Positions 55,201 to 64,000 of a stretch of DNA of 64,000 nucleotides are shown here, in pieces (position 1 is the stretch's first letter; each line of letters opens with the position of its first letter). The translations under genes and the position numbers were made by a program. A model generated the notes under the pieces. The model had not been told where the DNA came from. It did no database searches and worked only from the letters and a program-made list of their open reading frames with translations. This DNA is from Glebionis coronaria (taxonomy: Eukaryota > Streptophyta > Magnoliopsida > Asterales > Asteraceae), in contig CM046878.1 in NCBI GenBank assembly GCA_025667525.1, positions 573,046,868-573,110,867 on the forward strand, read 5' to 3'.

Positions 55201-58072
55201 AATCTAATTCTAGCTCTCCACTCGATCCTATCAGAGGTCATGTCCTCGGGCAATAGAGCTCCTTCAAAATTGTGTGATATAAACATTATATTAGTTCAAA
55301 AAGTTCACTTTTTAGTATTAAGATAGAGATCTCTCAACAGTCGCCAGACATTATACCCGGTTAGGCGTTTATAGCTTTATGCTAAATTTTCGAATTTTAT
55401 CCATTGACTAAACATACCCTGGCTCAACCCATATCCATCTAAATGACTTGATTTTATTACTTCTAGATGCAAAAGTAGCTCCATATATCTAAAAGTATAT
55501 TCATGAAGTTTGATTTAAAGTGACTTACATGATCAATAATTGTGTCCCAGTGCCCAAAACAGCACAAAACAGCGCCATTTGTGGAGGATGTCTGAATACA
55601 TCACTATGAACATACTTCCAACCCACTTCTTTATCTTGTTCTTCATCTCCACTAGAATATCTGTTATGTATAACTGATTGAATTACAAAAACTAATAAAT
55701 AAAAGGGTTGTTGGCATAAAATATTAACGTATTTCAACATTTGTCCACTTGGTAACTGTGCTTTTCTCGGTACATATGAGTCGTGAAAAAAATGGCTTTG
55801 TGTTCTGTTAGGTCAATTTGTAACTGGAAAACACTTTAAATCAGCTTTAAAAGTTTACAATTTTAGATAAAAAAACACAATGACTCAAATAGAACAAATG
55901 CTAATTTTTGTTAAGATTTTATGCAAATGACCCTAAGTAAAAAGGTTTCAAGTTCCATTTACTGAATAGGAGTACCAGTACTTTTTTAGATCATTCTTCA
56001 AATGGCGCATGAAAAGCAATATAAGCAGTCCCATCAAGAGCACGATAATGACAACACTATTCACGAAAGAAAACCAATGAATTTGCCGCTGTGTAGGCAA
56101 TAGAGAAGCTCTCGAATACTTATTCATCCTGTTCTTATATTCACGCGAAGTTGCATTCCACTTTATAGAATAAGTAAACTCAACAAGGATTTCAGTCTCG
56201 TCAGTGATATCGACAACATGATTTGGGTCACTAAAAGCACGTACTTCAATCACTTGGTCACCATTGTAAAGAGCATCAAAATGGACGTGTTTGAACAGGT
56301 AATATTTTGACCCTTTCCCATCACCTGTCCAGCTTTCATCTTCCATTTTTCCAATAAAACCCCAAAATGGAAGATCATCGTAATACATTTGAAAGTAAAA
56401 GTCATTCATGATAGCGTCTTTGAACTTTGTTATGTCGTCTCTTTTAAGCTTCTTATTACATAGAACTTGCTCAACTTCATCTTCATGGAACCTTAACTCA
56501 TATACAGTATTGGTCAACCTATCGCCATTTAGTACCTCACCGAGTGTTTCCTTCTTTGGGATCACTTGACCTACAAAATGTTTATAATATCTTGTTGGAT
56601 TTAAGACATATACGAGAAACAATTTTTTATATTGCAGGGCATCCCCTCACAAAGAGATTGTTGAGATGGTGCATACCCTGGTCTGAAATTTCTAGATAGT
56701 TATTTGCTCGTTTGTTTCTATGAGCAAGAAATACCAACCTGGATGGCAGAACGGCAAGTCATAATATTGATACGTTTCACTGCAAGAGACATAAAAATAC
56801 ATTTTAATAGGCAATTTAAGATAAAGATCGATATTTATCAGATACAACAATCAATATAGAAACTGAAGCATAAAGTGCAACCCAAAGATGACTCTGTAAT
56901 CACATATTTACATTAACTATAATTTCTATACCATTTCCCACATTTTTGGTCTCGTATTGTGGGTCAGTCGAAATGATCCATCAATCATGGAATCCAAAAC
57001 TCAGAAGATGATAATGATGAACAAAACGAAACAGGGGAATTAAATGGTGCCCAAATTTAAGAGCCACCCTTCTTTAATAAACATTGTAAATTATCTTAAT
57101 CTAGCACAAACAATGAACTAAAGATACAATTAGTAAATTCCCAATTAGACTCTTCCGCTTTATTCACAACATAAAGATATAGTTTACCACATCAATGATA
57201 CAGTATCATTACAAATAGAAACCTACACTTTGATCGGATGCCTATATTGCCAGTAGTCAACTTTTGATCTCATTGAACGATAATGTCAAAAACGGCAATG
57301 TACTGATCTCCATTATGTTTATGATCTTAAAACTCTCTGTATAGTTACATTATCAGGGGGTGTTTGTTTAGGATTATGAAACATAAGCCCATTTCGGCTT
57401 ATATTTCATAAGCTCTAAATTTATGGCTAATTTGGAGACTCATGGGCTTATATAAGTTTATTATGATATAATACACTTATACAAGCCCATAAGTCTCCAA
57501 ATAAGCCATAAATTTTCCGAAATGGGCTAATGTTTCATAAGCCTAAACAAACACCCCCTAGATGTTTTTCACACAAGAACACAAATCTTCTATATTTGAA
57601 CCTTGAAAACAACTTTCTTAAAAATTTCTAAAATAAAACCCGAAGTCTCTGCATCAAAATTAACCATTTTCTATATGGGCATTCATATCCTAATCAAACC
57701 AGCCTTTAATTACACATAAATCATAATCTTTTACACAACGTTTCTACTAACGAAACTCAAATTTAACCACAAAGACACAATTTAAGCAAAATAAAGCAAA
57801 CTTTCTAAAAGGGTATTCAAAATTACATCAAATCAACTCAAAATCACACTAACAAATATTCATACAATATTTCCACTAATTCAGTCATAACTAAACCAAA
57901 TAAAAAGAAATAAAAAAAAAATTACTAACCTGGGATTGTTCAAAGGACCAACTATGTTAGCAAACATTGGCACATTATCTCCTACATTGTACCTATGATC
58001 AAACACTGATGCTGAAATTGTGTTTATCAATAGCATCAAGAAAAAACTAATCAGGGTTGATATCTGAGACAT
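52260..58072 (-). CDS. Transmembrane 9 superfamily (EMP70-type) protein, seven exons
   Basis: Exons on the minus strand: 58072-57930, 56779-56739, 56570-55982, 55660-55529, 54199-54043, 53705-53221, 52476-52260. All junctions are GT-AG and in phase, giving 587 residues. It starts with a signal peptide (MSQISTLISFFLMLLIN), has the lumenal domain with YQYYDLPFC near residue 60, then nine predicted membrane spans (first near MGLLILLFM; YPYSRGT and AGYSAASFFGQ later). The C-terminus WIFVQHIYNAVKSE has the FV-type export and K-x-E Golgi-retention patterns described for plant members. Such proteins act in endomembrane (Golgi/endosome) sorting. Length is normal for the shorter members. Confidence 0.95.
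52527..52714. repeat. Tandem duplication of about 94 bp in TM9SF intron 6
   Basis: 52527-52621 and 52622-52714 are near-identical, each starting CCATTGCCATC and ending ATAAATGATGT. Confidence 0.9.
54364..55280 (-). mobile_element. 5'-truncated LINE with TTG-type tail in TM9SF intron 4
   Basis: Body 54379-55265 flanked by a perfect 15-bp duplication AAAATTGTGTGATAT (54364-54378 and 55266-55280). On the minus strand the first codons read EDMTSDRIEWRARIRLGG then stop, like a LINE ORF2 C-terminus. About 800 bp of untranslated sequence follow, ending in a conserved tail (GGGTAGGGGTATGATCTG, CACCTCCCCCATACC, then TGTTGTTGT). That tail resembles the 3' end of the TS-type SINEs and RTE-type LINEs of dicots; this comparison is from memory. 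The insertion appears harmless to splicing. Confidence 0.8.
57357..57559. mobile_element. MITE in TM9SF intron 1
   Basis: About 200 bp with terminal inverted repeats GGGGGTGTTTGTTTAGGATT / CCTAAACAAACACCCCC and an almost complete internal palindrome (AAGCCCATTTCGGCTTAT, TTTGGAGACT). Same family as the QCR9 intron cluster. No clear target duplication. Confidence 0.8.
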
Positions 58073-58391
58073 TATTAATGATTTTTAACAAGTTTTTGGA
58101 GGGAAAAATTGTAGAATTGAAATGGGTTTTCTGTAAGATTAATTTTGTTACATGATTTAGTATTGTTGTGGTCAACTGGTTTTTCTTGAAATGTTTGTGT
58201 TGGATCATAAGAAAATTAGGAGACTGTCATACTGTTCTGTTAGTATGTACTTTATGTTAGACCCTTTGAGTTTGTGTTATATATTACGTTGGTCCTTTAC
58301 ATATCAAGTTTACACATTCTTAGCATTATTTGAACTCATGGCCAATTAGTACAAAATAAATAAAGCCCATTATATAATGATTACTCTAATA
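58073..58391 (-). promoter_or_regulatory. TM9SF upstream region, possibly copia LTR-derived
   Basis: Only about 320 bp lie between the TM9SF start codon and the end of a copia pol relic. The relic's stop is followed by a purine tract (CGCGGAGGGG on the minus strand) and TATTAGAGTAATCATTATA, which looks like a copia LTR start (TG changed to TA). How far the LTR extends toward the TM9SF start is not clear. Confidence 0.5.
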
Positions 58392-60240
58392 CCCCTCCGC
58401 GGTTGAAGTGGGAGAGGAACAAACACATAAATTGGTAAAATTCCTCAAACAAATTCGAAGGTAACCTCTTAGTGAAAATACCAGCATACTAATAACGTGA
58501 TAGCACATGAAGAACACGAACCAGACCCTTAGTAACCATGTGGCGAACGAAATGAATATCAATTTCTATATGTTTTGTTCGCTTATGTTGCACAGGGTTA
58601 GCTGACAAATAAATGGCACTCACGTTGTCGCAATAGACTAACGTAACAGAAAATAAAAGGGTATGTAGTTCCCGAAGTAGATTCCGTATCCATGCAGTCT
58701 CAGTTAGAGCATTAGCGACTCCCAGATATTCCGCCTCTGGACTAGGCCTAGATGTGGTGCGTTGACGCTTAGAGGACCAAGAAAGAACATTATCTCCAAA
58801 AATGCACAATAACCAGAAGTAGACCGTCGAGTATAGGGACAACCAACCCAATCCGCACCAGAATATGCAATACGAGAACTAGTAGGAGAAGCAAACAACT
58901 GAAGACCGAATACTAAAGTACCGCGAACATACCGAAGAATACGCTTGAGAGCCGTAAAATGAGGCTCCCGAGGGTCATGCACGTAGAGACATATCTGGTT
59001 GAAATGCGTAAGAGATATCAGAACGAGTAAATGTAAGATATTGTAAACTACCTGCTAGGATATGGTAGAGTGTAGGATCCATAACATGATCCCCGTCCGG
59101 ACCAAGCTTGGACTCTGTATCAATATAAGTCCGAGAAGAATTAAAAGAAACCACGTGTGCCCGCTCCAATAGCTCCATAGCATATCTCCTCTGATAGAGG
59201 AACATACCTGTAAACTGTAGAGTCACGAGTAACTGAAATCCCTAGAAACATAGTTAAGGGCCCTAAATCCGTCATCTCAAACTCCGATGCAAGGATGAAA
59301 TAATGCACTGAAGTAAAGCTGTAGAAGATGAAGTCAACCACAATATCATCAACATATATCAATAAGTATGCAACCTTGGTATCGTGGCGATAAATAAATA
59401 AAACATAATCACATCTACTAGAAGAGAAACTAATGCGTAGAGCATAACTAAAAAACCGTTGAAACCAAAACCAAGAAAAACAAAGAAGAATCATATTTGA
59501 GTAGAGGTCTCCCAAACTATCACATCTGAGAAGGATTGACTAGTCACAAAAACCTTTACAGAAAAACTAAATTCATCAAACTTAACAGTACATTTATTAT
59601 CTCTAGTAAACTGACGCACAAAAATAAATTTTTTTATTATGTTAGGAGTGACAAGAACATTATGAAGATACAAAGGACGACTAAGGGTAGGGGTGTGATT
59701 CGGGTTGACCCGGTCGGGTTCGGGTCAACTCGGGTCGGGTCAAGTCGGGTCAAGGGTAAAAAATATATAACCCGAACCCGAGCCTAATTAGAACTCGGGT
59801 CACTCGGGTTCGGGTCACTTGGGTTCGGGTCAATTCGGGTTGGGTCAACTCGGGTCGGGTCAACTCGGGTTCGGGTCAACCCGAGTTTAAGGAAAATGTG
59901 TAAAAAGTGGCTCAATTAAGTACTAATACAATGTAAAAAGTGTAATTTTAGTCGGGTCAAGTCGGGTTGTCAGGTTCGGGTCAAGTCGGGTCGGGTCAAG
60001 GGTAAAAAATATATAACCCGAACCCGAGCCTAATTAGAAATTGGGTCAATTCGGGTCAACCCGAATTGACTCGAATACACTTTTGGACCCGAGTGACCCG
60101 ACCCGAATATGATTATTCGGGTTCGGGTTCGGGTCGGGTCAACTTTTTTGACACCCCTAACTGAGGGTAGGCATGATGCTATGACCCGTGTTGGTGACAA
60201 AAATAGTTTTTTCTTCACTCATACGAACAGATGGATATAA
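58392..60240 (-). pseudogene. pol: Copia pol relic J with a large internal deletion
   Basis: On the minus strand: a protease-region piece (VTNTGHSIMPTL, then after the inserted MITE SRPLYLHNVLVTPN and VRQFTRDNKC), then a jump straight to late RT (IYVDDIV, SEFEMTDLGPLTMFLGISV), then RSDISYAF, RNase H (DWVGCPYTRRSTSGYC, PEAEYLGVANAL, CDNVSAIYLSANPVQHKRTK) and the pol end IFTKRLPSNLFEEF. Integrase and most of RT are missing and several frameshifts and stops are present. The hAT-type MITE at 59688-60159 interrupts it. Confidence 0.85.
59688..60159. mobile_element. hAT-type MITE made of CGGGT repeats
   Basis: 472 bp with terminal inverted repeats TAGGGGTGT / ACACCCCTA and flanking 8-bp sequences ACTAAGGG (59680-59687) and ACTGAGGG (60160-60167), a hAT-length duplication with one mismatch. 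The interior is dominated by CGGGTCAA / CGGGTTCGGGT words and a duplicated AACCCGAACCCGAGCCTAAT segment (59769-59788 and 60016-60035). No coding capacity; frames inside are repeat artefacts. Confidence 0.85.
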
Positions 60241-60920
60241 AAAATTGTTATAAACGGTACTTAAATTACTTTAATGGGAGTTTAGATAAGAAGACACACA
60301 TGTATCCATACTTCTTGTTTGATCTTCGGATGTCATGCTAGAGAATGCATTAGAAAATTATGTGTTTTTATGTTGCATGTTCGTATCAATCGTGCCATAC
60401 CGGTGCTATTATTGTAATTTATATTATTTTTCTTCGCATGATACCAGTACACGAGTAGACAAGTGCACTTCAATTCTTTATAAACCAAAACAAAATAATA
60501 TATATCGAGTCACCTTAGCCAATCAATTTAATAACCGATGCAATATCAAATATTACAAGTCAACAATGGATGCACCCTTTTTAGTAATTGAAGAGAAGAA
60601 ACCAACTACAATCTTGTTATAGAAGTATCCAACGGTGCTTAGCAATTGACATAACCAAATAGTATATTAATAATAACTGTAGTGTGTAAGAAAAAGAATG
60701 GGGTTGAAAGATCATAGAACACAAGCGTGAGGAAGATTTGGGAATGTGGATTAGAGATATATTAGGAGAAAATTTCGATGGCTCTTAATAACATATTGAT
60801 TTTGTAATTTGCTTAATCTTTCATTAATGAATGTTCACAACAAAAATTGAAGACCCGTGCTTTGCTGCGAGGGATCTTCATTTTTGGCCAAGTTCGAATA
60901 CCATAACATTTGTTAGCATA
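60241..60920. other. Interval right of copia relic J
   Basis: AT-rich; nothing convincing seen on either strand. Confidence 0.35.
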
Positions 60921-61072
60921 GAAGCAATTCGTCAAGTTGCAAACAAAAGGCTTTCATCCTAGCATTTTGCACGTTGTCGCTGAACATCCGAAAATATGCC
61001 TCCAATAGGAACCCGAACCTTTGTGATATCTCTATAACACTTTCATAGTCACAATTTGCATACACAACAACC
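60921..61072 (-). pseudogene. Unrecognised exon-like block 1
   Basis: On the minus strand a good acceptor (TTGTATTGTTAACAG) is followed by an open frame reading VVVYANCDYESVIEISQRFG, then a stretch containing FLLEAYFRMF and CLQLDELLL. It looks like a real protein exon by composition, but I do not recognise the family and no clear donor is seen. Probably a gene fragment. Confidence 0.4.
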
Positions 61073-61937
61073 TGTTAACAATACAAGTTAAGATTTATAT
61101 ATAAAGGATAGTTTTTGAAACATAAGCATATGAGTAAGTAGGGTTTACTAATGCTTAGATAATGACATCCAAACACCACTGTTGACAACACAAACCAAAG
61201 ACCCTTTTAGATAGCAAAAGAATCAAACATCCCTTTAGACAACAACTCTAAGTAAAAATAGTGCTTTTGATCGGTGTGATTGGGTTATAAGGTATTCGCA
61301 ATAATGAGTCTGGCCAAGTCACGTATAATACAAAAACACGTGAAACTAAAACTATACTCGAGCCTCATTTTGGCAAATGACTTTGTTTTTTGTCTTTTGT
61401 CGGTAGCTTAAAAAATGTGAAAAAGTACACTTTAAGCTAGACACAATATATTAGGAAAGAAAACTTGTTCACCTTTGGCGCCCCATTTCTCACTAATATC
61501 ACTTCGGATCTTTAATTCAACATTTGGATTGACCACCTAACTTTCATTCAGATTTAGCCGATCAACAAAAAAACGGAAGCTGTATTAGTTGTATGTTCCT
61601 TGTAATTGTGTCATTTGTTTGATGATGCAAAATGAAACAACAAAGTTGGTTAAAAAGACATATCCATATATAAAAAGCGTAAGATGCATAATGAGAATTT
61701 ACAATATATATTTGAGACATTGAAACTGAGAGCATAAACTTATAAAAAATTGCATAGACCCATTTAAAATGCTTTGTTTTTACCAATTTAAAATCTACAT
61801 TTTTCACCCGTTTAAAATTGGACAAATTCTATCCATTCTAAAATTGGCTGCAACAATCCTAACCCGTTTTGACCCGTTATTCAATTGTATGTGTGCATTG
61901 AAAACTACAAATAGATTAAGCATCTTTAATAACTCAC
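61073..61937. other. Interval between exon-like blocks
   Basis: No supported gene or repeat. Would be an intron if blocks 1 and 2 belong to one gene. Confidence 0.35.
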
Positions 61938-62104
61938 CACTAACACATCCGTTTGTCACATTGTACGTGCTTGAGAAGCATGAAGTGACTGCTTGAAAAA
62001 CTCGTTCTGACTCAGAAGCAAAACGTTGCAAAACTTCATCTTTATCACCTCGAACATATTGGTAAATAAGAGAATCCATCGAACCCCCGTGCGCATTATG
62101 TAAC
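61938..62104 (-). pseudogene. Unrecognised exon-like block 2
   Basis: Minus-strand frame around ELHNAHGGSMDSLIYQYVRG, continuing with DEVLQRFASESERVFQAV and ending at a consensus donor (GTTAGTG then GTGAGT). Composition and splice signals suggest an exon. The family is not recognised. It may belong with block 1, both being on the same strand. Confidence 0.4.
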
Positions 62105-62471
62105 TCATGGTCAAAATCATATAAAAAATGCAATGATACAACAAATATCATTTAGTATCAGTACACAATTGTGGCATTTAATTACAAAGCTTCATGACTT
62201 ACAATTACTTTATGTCTAACTTTAATTTGCTCTTTGATGTGAAATTTATCATTTTGCCATTAACCAACATCAAGAATCCTTGTTACATGTGGATGTCTAA
62301 ACAAAAGTGTCACTATGCTAACTTTTATCCTTTTTCTTAACTACTTTTCGCTCTATGAAAAAGCTATAATTTTTATAATTCACAAAAGTAATACACAACC
62401 CAATTTGACACGTTCACAATAAATGTGCCAAGAAAATTTTATGTAGTAGATTAATGGTATATAATTCTTAC

Positions 62472-62570
62472 AGTCGATGAAATTATCGCATCTTGAGTGT
62501 CGAGTATATAGTTTTCAGCATGTGTCTTAGGCATAATAAGAAGAGCATCAGTAAAAGCCTGAATGCCAAG
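62472..62570 (-). pseudogene. Isolated exon of chaperonin CCT zeta subunit
   Basis: A 33-codon block between an acceptor (CATGTTTAG) and a donor (GTAAG) reads LGIQAFTDALLIMPKTHAEN then YILDTQDAIISST. This matches the conserved equatorial-domain segment of the TCP-1/CCT zeta (CCT6) chaperonin subunit, with substitutions at usually constant sites (AENYILD). No neighbouring CCT exon is found on either side, so it is a fragment, not a working gene of about 535 residues. Confidence 0.75.
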
Positions 62571-62687
62571 CTAAACATGACGTCATAAGTATAAGGACCA
62601 AAAGGGTGAGAACATGTACCTTAATAGTGATCGATGTAAATGATGTGGGCATAATAACTAACTTTCCCATATGATAGATTTAGATTA

Positions 62688-62865
62688 CATCCATCTCGTG
62701 ACATGGTTAATGCTGCTAATGACGTCGCTGATATAGTAAAGTCTCAAGGTTGGAGTTGGCCTGATGTTGTTTTGGGGCATCCATGGGTGGTAAGCCTACG
62801 TTACAATATGCCATGAGCTGTGCGCACGATGATTATGGCAGTTCAACCAAGTTGCACAAACAGTT
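62688..62865 (+). pseudogene. Alpha/beta-hydrolase (ABHD11-like) fragment
   Basis: Plus strand: HPSRDMVNAANDVADIVKSQ and GWSWPDVVLGH, then after a one-base deletion SMGGKPTLQYAMSCAHDDYG. The nucleophile-elbow motif G-H-S-M-G is cut by the missing base. Matches plant ABHD11-type alpha/beta hydrolases; the rest of the roughly 300-residue protein is absent. Opposite strand to the CCT exon only 120 bp away. Confidence 0.75.
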
Positions 62866-64000
62866 ACTTTTATTCGTAACTCTTTTTGTAGCTTGTGTAC
62901 TTTTCTAAGCTATCAAATAGTGATCACCAATTCACCATAGAAACATGTTTTGTTTTGCCAATATGAATTGTCCAATTTTCACTTAAACTTGGTATTTGGT
63001 TACATGAAGATAATGTTTTCATCTGGTCTCTTGAGGTCCTATTAGCTAAAAACATGATAGTCATATTCCTAAAAAATTGTACGTGTAGTTCGCTTACATG
63101 CAGGCCACCTAAATTTTAGAACATATTAACAGGCCACATACATACTATCAATTTGGTTTTGCTTATGCCATTACCTAACCTCACTTCAATTCTTTTAGGC
63201 CTTTCATCAAATACATTGTAGGTATAAATCTATCTACACTTTCTACACCATTAACCAAAACCCTTATTTCCCATTGTTTCTCCATCGTCAAACAATTTTA
63301 TTATCATTTATAAAGAACATATACAAACCGAAGTTCCATTTAAATAAATCAAAACATAGAATTTAACACCCCAAGTTTGTTTATATAAATTCAAACTTAA
63401 TAGTTAATACACACAAATAAGGTAAAAAAACCACTTGATCACTTTTCGAAGACATTGGAAGGACAACACTGGTTCCACCACAGTCGCCGTAGGATCTTAG
63501 GGTCGCACACCTACAAAATAGGTTGCATCTCAATCAGTTACATCTATATAAAGAGAAAAACTTTTAAGCTGCCAAAGAAAGAAAAAATATATCTTGAAAC
63601 TTCTATTCATTAGATGAATGAGATGTTAGTGAGCTGGTTGATGTTGGTGAGCTACAACTTCTAGAAATTATGGAGGACCTAATTTATGGATATTGTGAAG
63701 GAGAAGGTATGGTTCAATGGGCATTTGTTGGAGATAGGTGTAAGAGGAAAGTGGGTGTATATTCTTGTGAGTGTGTCAATTTGATAACACGTGTGAAGGT
63801 AAAGTTAAAAAACTCGGAGAGAGAATAAAAAATGATATTACTGTTCATAACCCTCAGCAAGTGTGAATGCCAAATGTTTATAAGTTATAATATATATGTT
63901 CAAAAGTGGAATATGCCTGTACAAAATAAATAAAGCCCAATACATAATGATCACTGACTAACATTATGGATTCCATTAACACAGAACTGAGAGTGACTAG
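62866..64000. other. Right end of window
   Basis: No gene recognised. At 63918-63955 a stretch (TACAAAATAAATAAAGCCCA, then TAATGATCACT) closely resembles the putative copia LTR start at 58355-58390 and may mark another LTR of that family, cut by the window end. Confidence 0.4.

Noticed and set aside
59536..60218. Frames inside the CGGGT MITE
   Set aside because: Low-complexity translation of CGGGT words.
63980..64000. Terminal CTAG as a Helitron 3' end
   Set aside because: No hairpin precedes it and the window is cut there; four bases are not evidence.

Overview
This is nuclear DNA from a flowering plant. The two host genes have GT-AG introns, and almost all the rest is plant LTR retrotransposons and MITEs, with nothing prokaryotic. 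Element families and sequence style are most like large eudicot genomes such as Asteraceae; that placement is an inference and weak.

Left 31 kb: one four-deep nest of LTR retrotransposons. Element A (Athila-like Ty3, plus strand, 3680-14725, 1608-bp LTRs about 1.1% diverged by eye) sits inside the 3' LTR of element B. B (minus strand, from before position 1 to 24833, about 3.75-kb LTRs) is a gag-protease-only Athila-like element with an open 1107-codon frame and no RT or integrase. B is inserted in the protease/RT region of element C, a Ty3 element on the minus strand with gag-protease at 24834-26687 and 5' LTR at 27061-29653. C is inserted in the 3' noncoding end of element D, a SIRE-like copia element on the plus strand whose 3' LTR is 29869-30922. 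A has three nonsense codons and a frameshift, so it is young but dead. B has an open frame and shares its tRNA-Asp-type primer site and a 20-bp hairpin with A.

31-41 kb: a PIF/Harbinger transposase relic split by element E, a complete SIRE-like copia element (31604-40787, minus strand, perfect GAACC target duplication).

41-48 kb: a 1.09-kb foldback MULE-type element, then an old short-LTR copia element F (42592-47796, AGTTA duplication). F was hit by a Pack-MULE (42971-44480, perfect 9-bp duplication) carrying a broken copy of an EXORDIUM-like gene.

48-58 kb: the genic part. QCR9 (cytochrome bc1 complex subunit 9, three exons, plus strand) faces a complete seven-exon transmembrane-9-superfamily gene (587 codons, minus strand). 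The two genes converge; their introns hold related MITEs and a LINE 3' end.

58-64 kb: a deleted copia pol relic ending just upstream of the TM9SF start and carrying a hAT-type MITE, then a mosaic of gene fragments (a CCT-zeta exon, an alpha/beta-hydrolase fragment, two unrecognised exon-like blocks) in both orientations.

Points most worth a second look: three frame-preserving intron-like gaps in C's gag; a nested GGTACC/TTATC palindrome family in E's LTRs, 3' region and gag; five consecutive hairpins in C's LTR; the Pack-MULE; and the A/B pairing.
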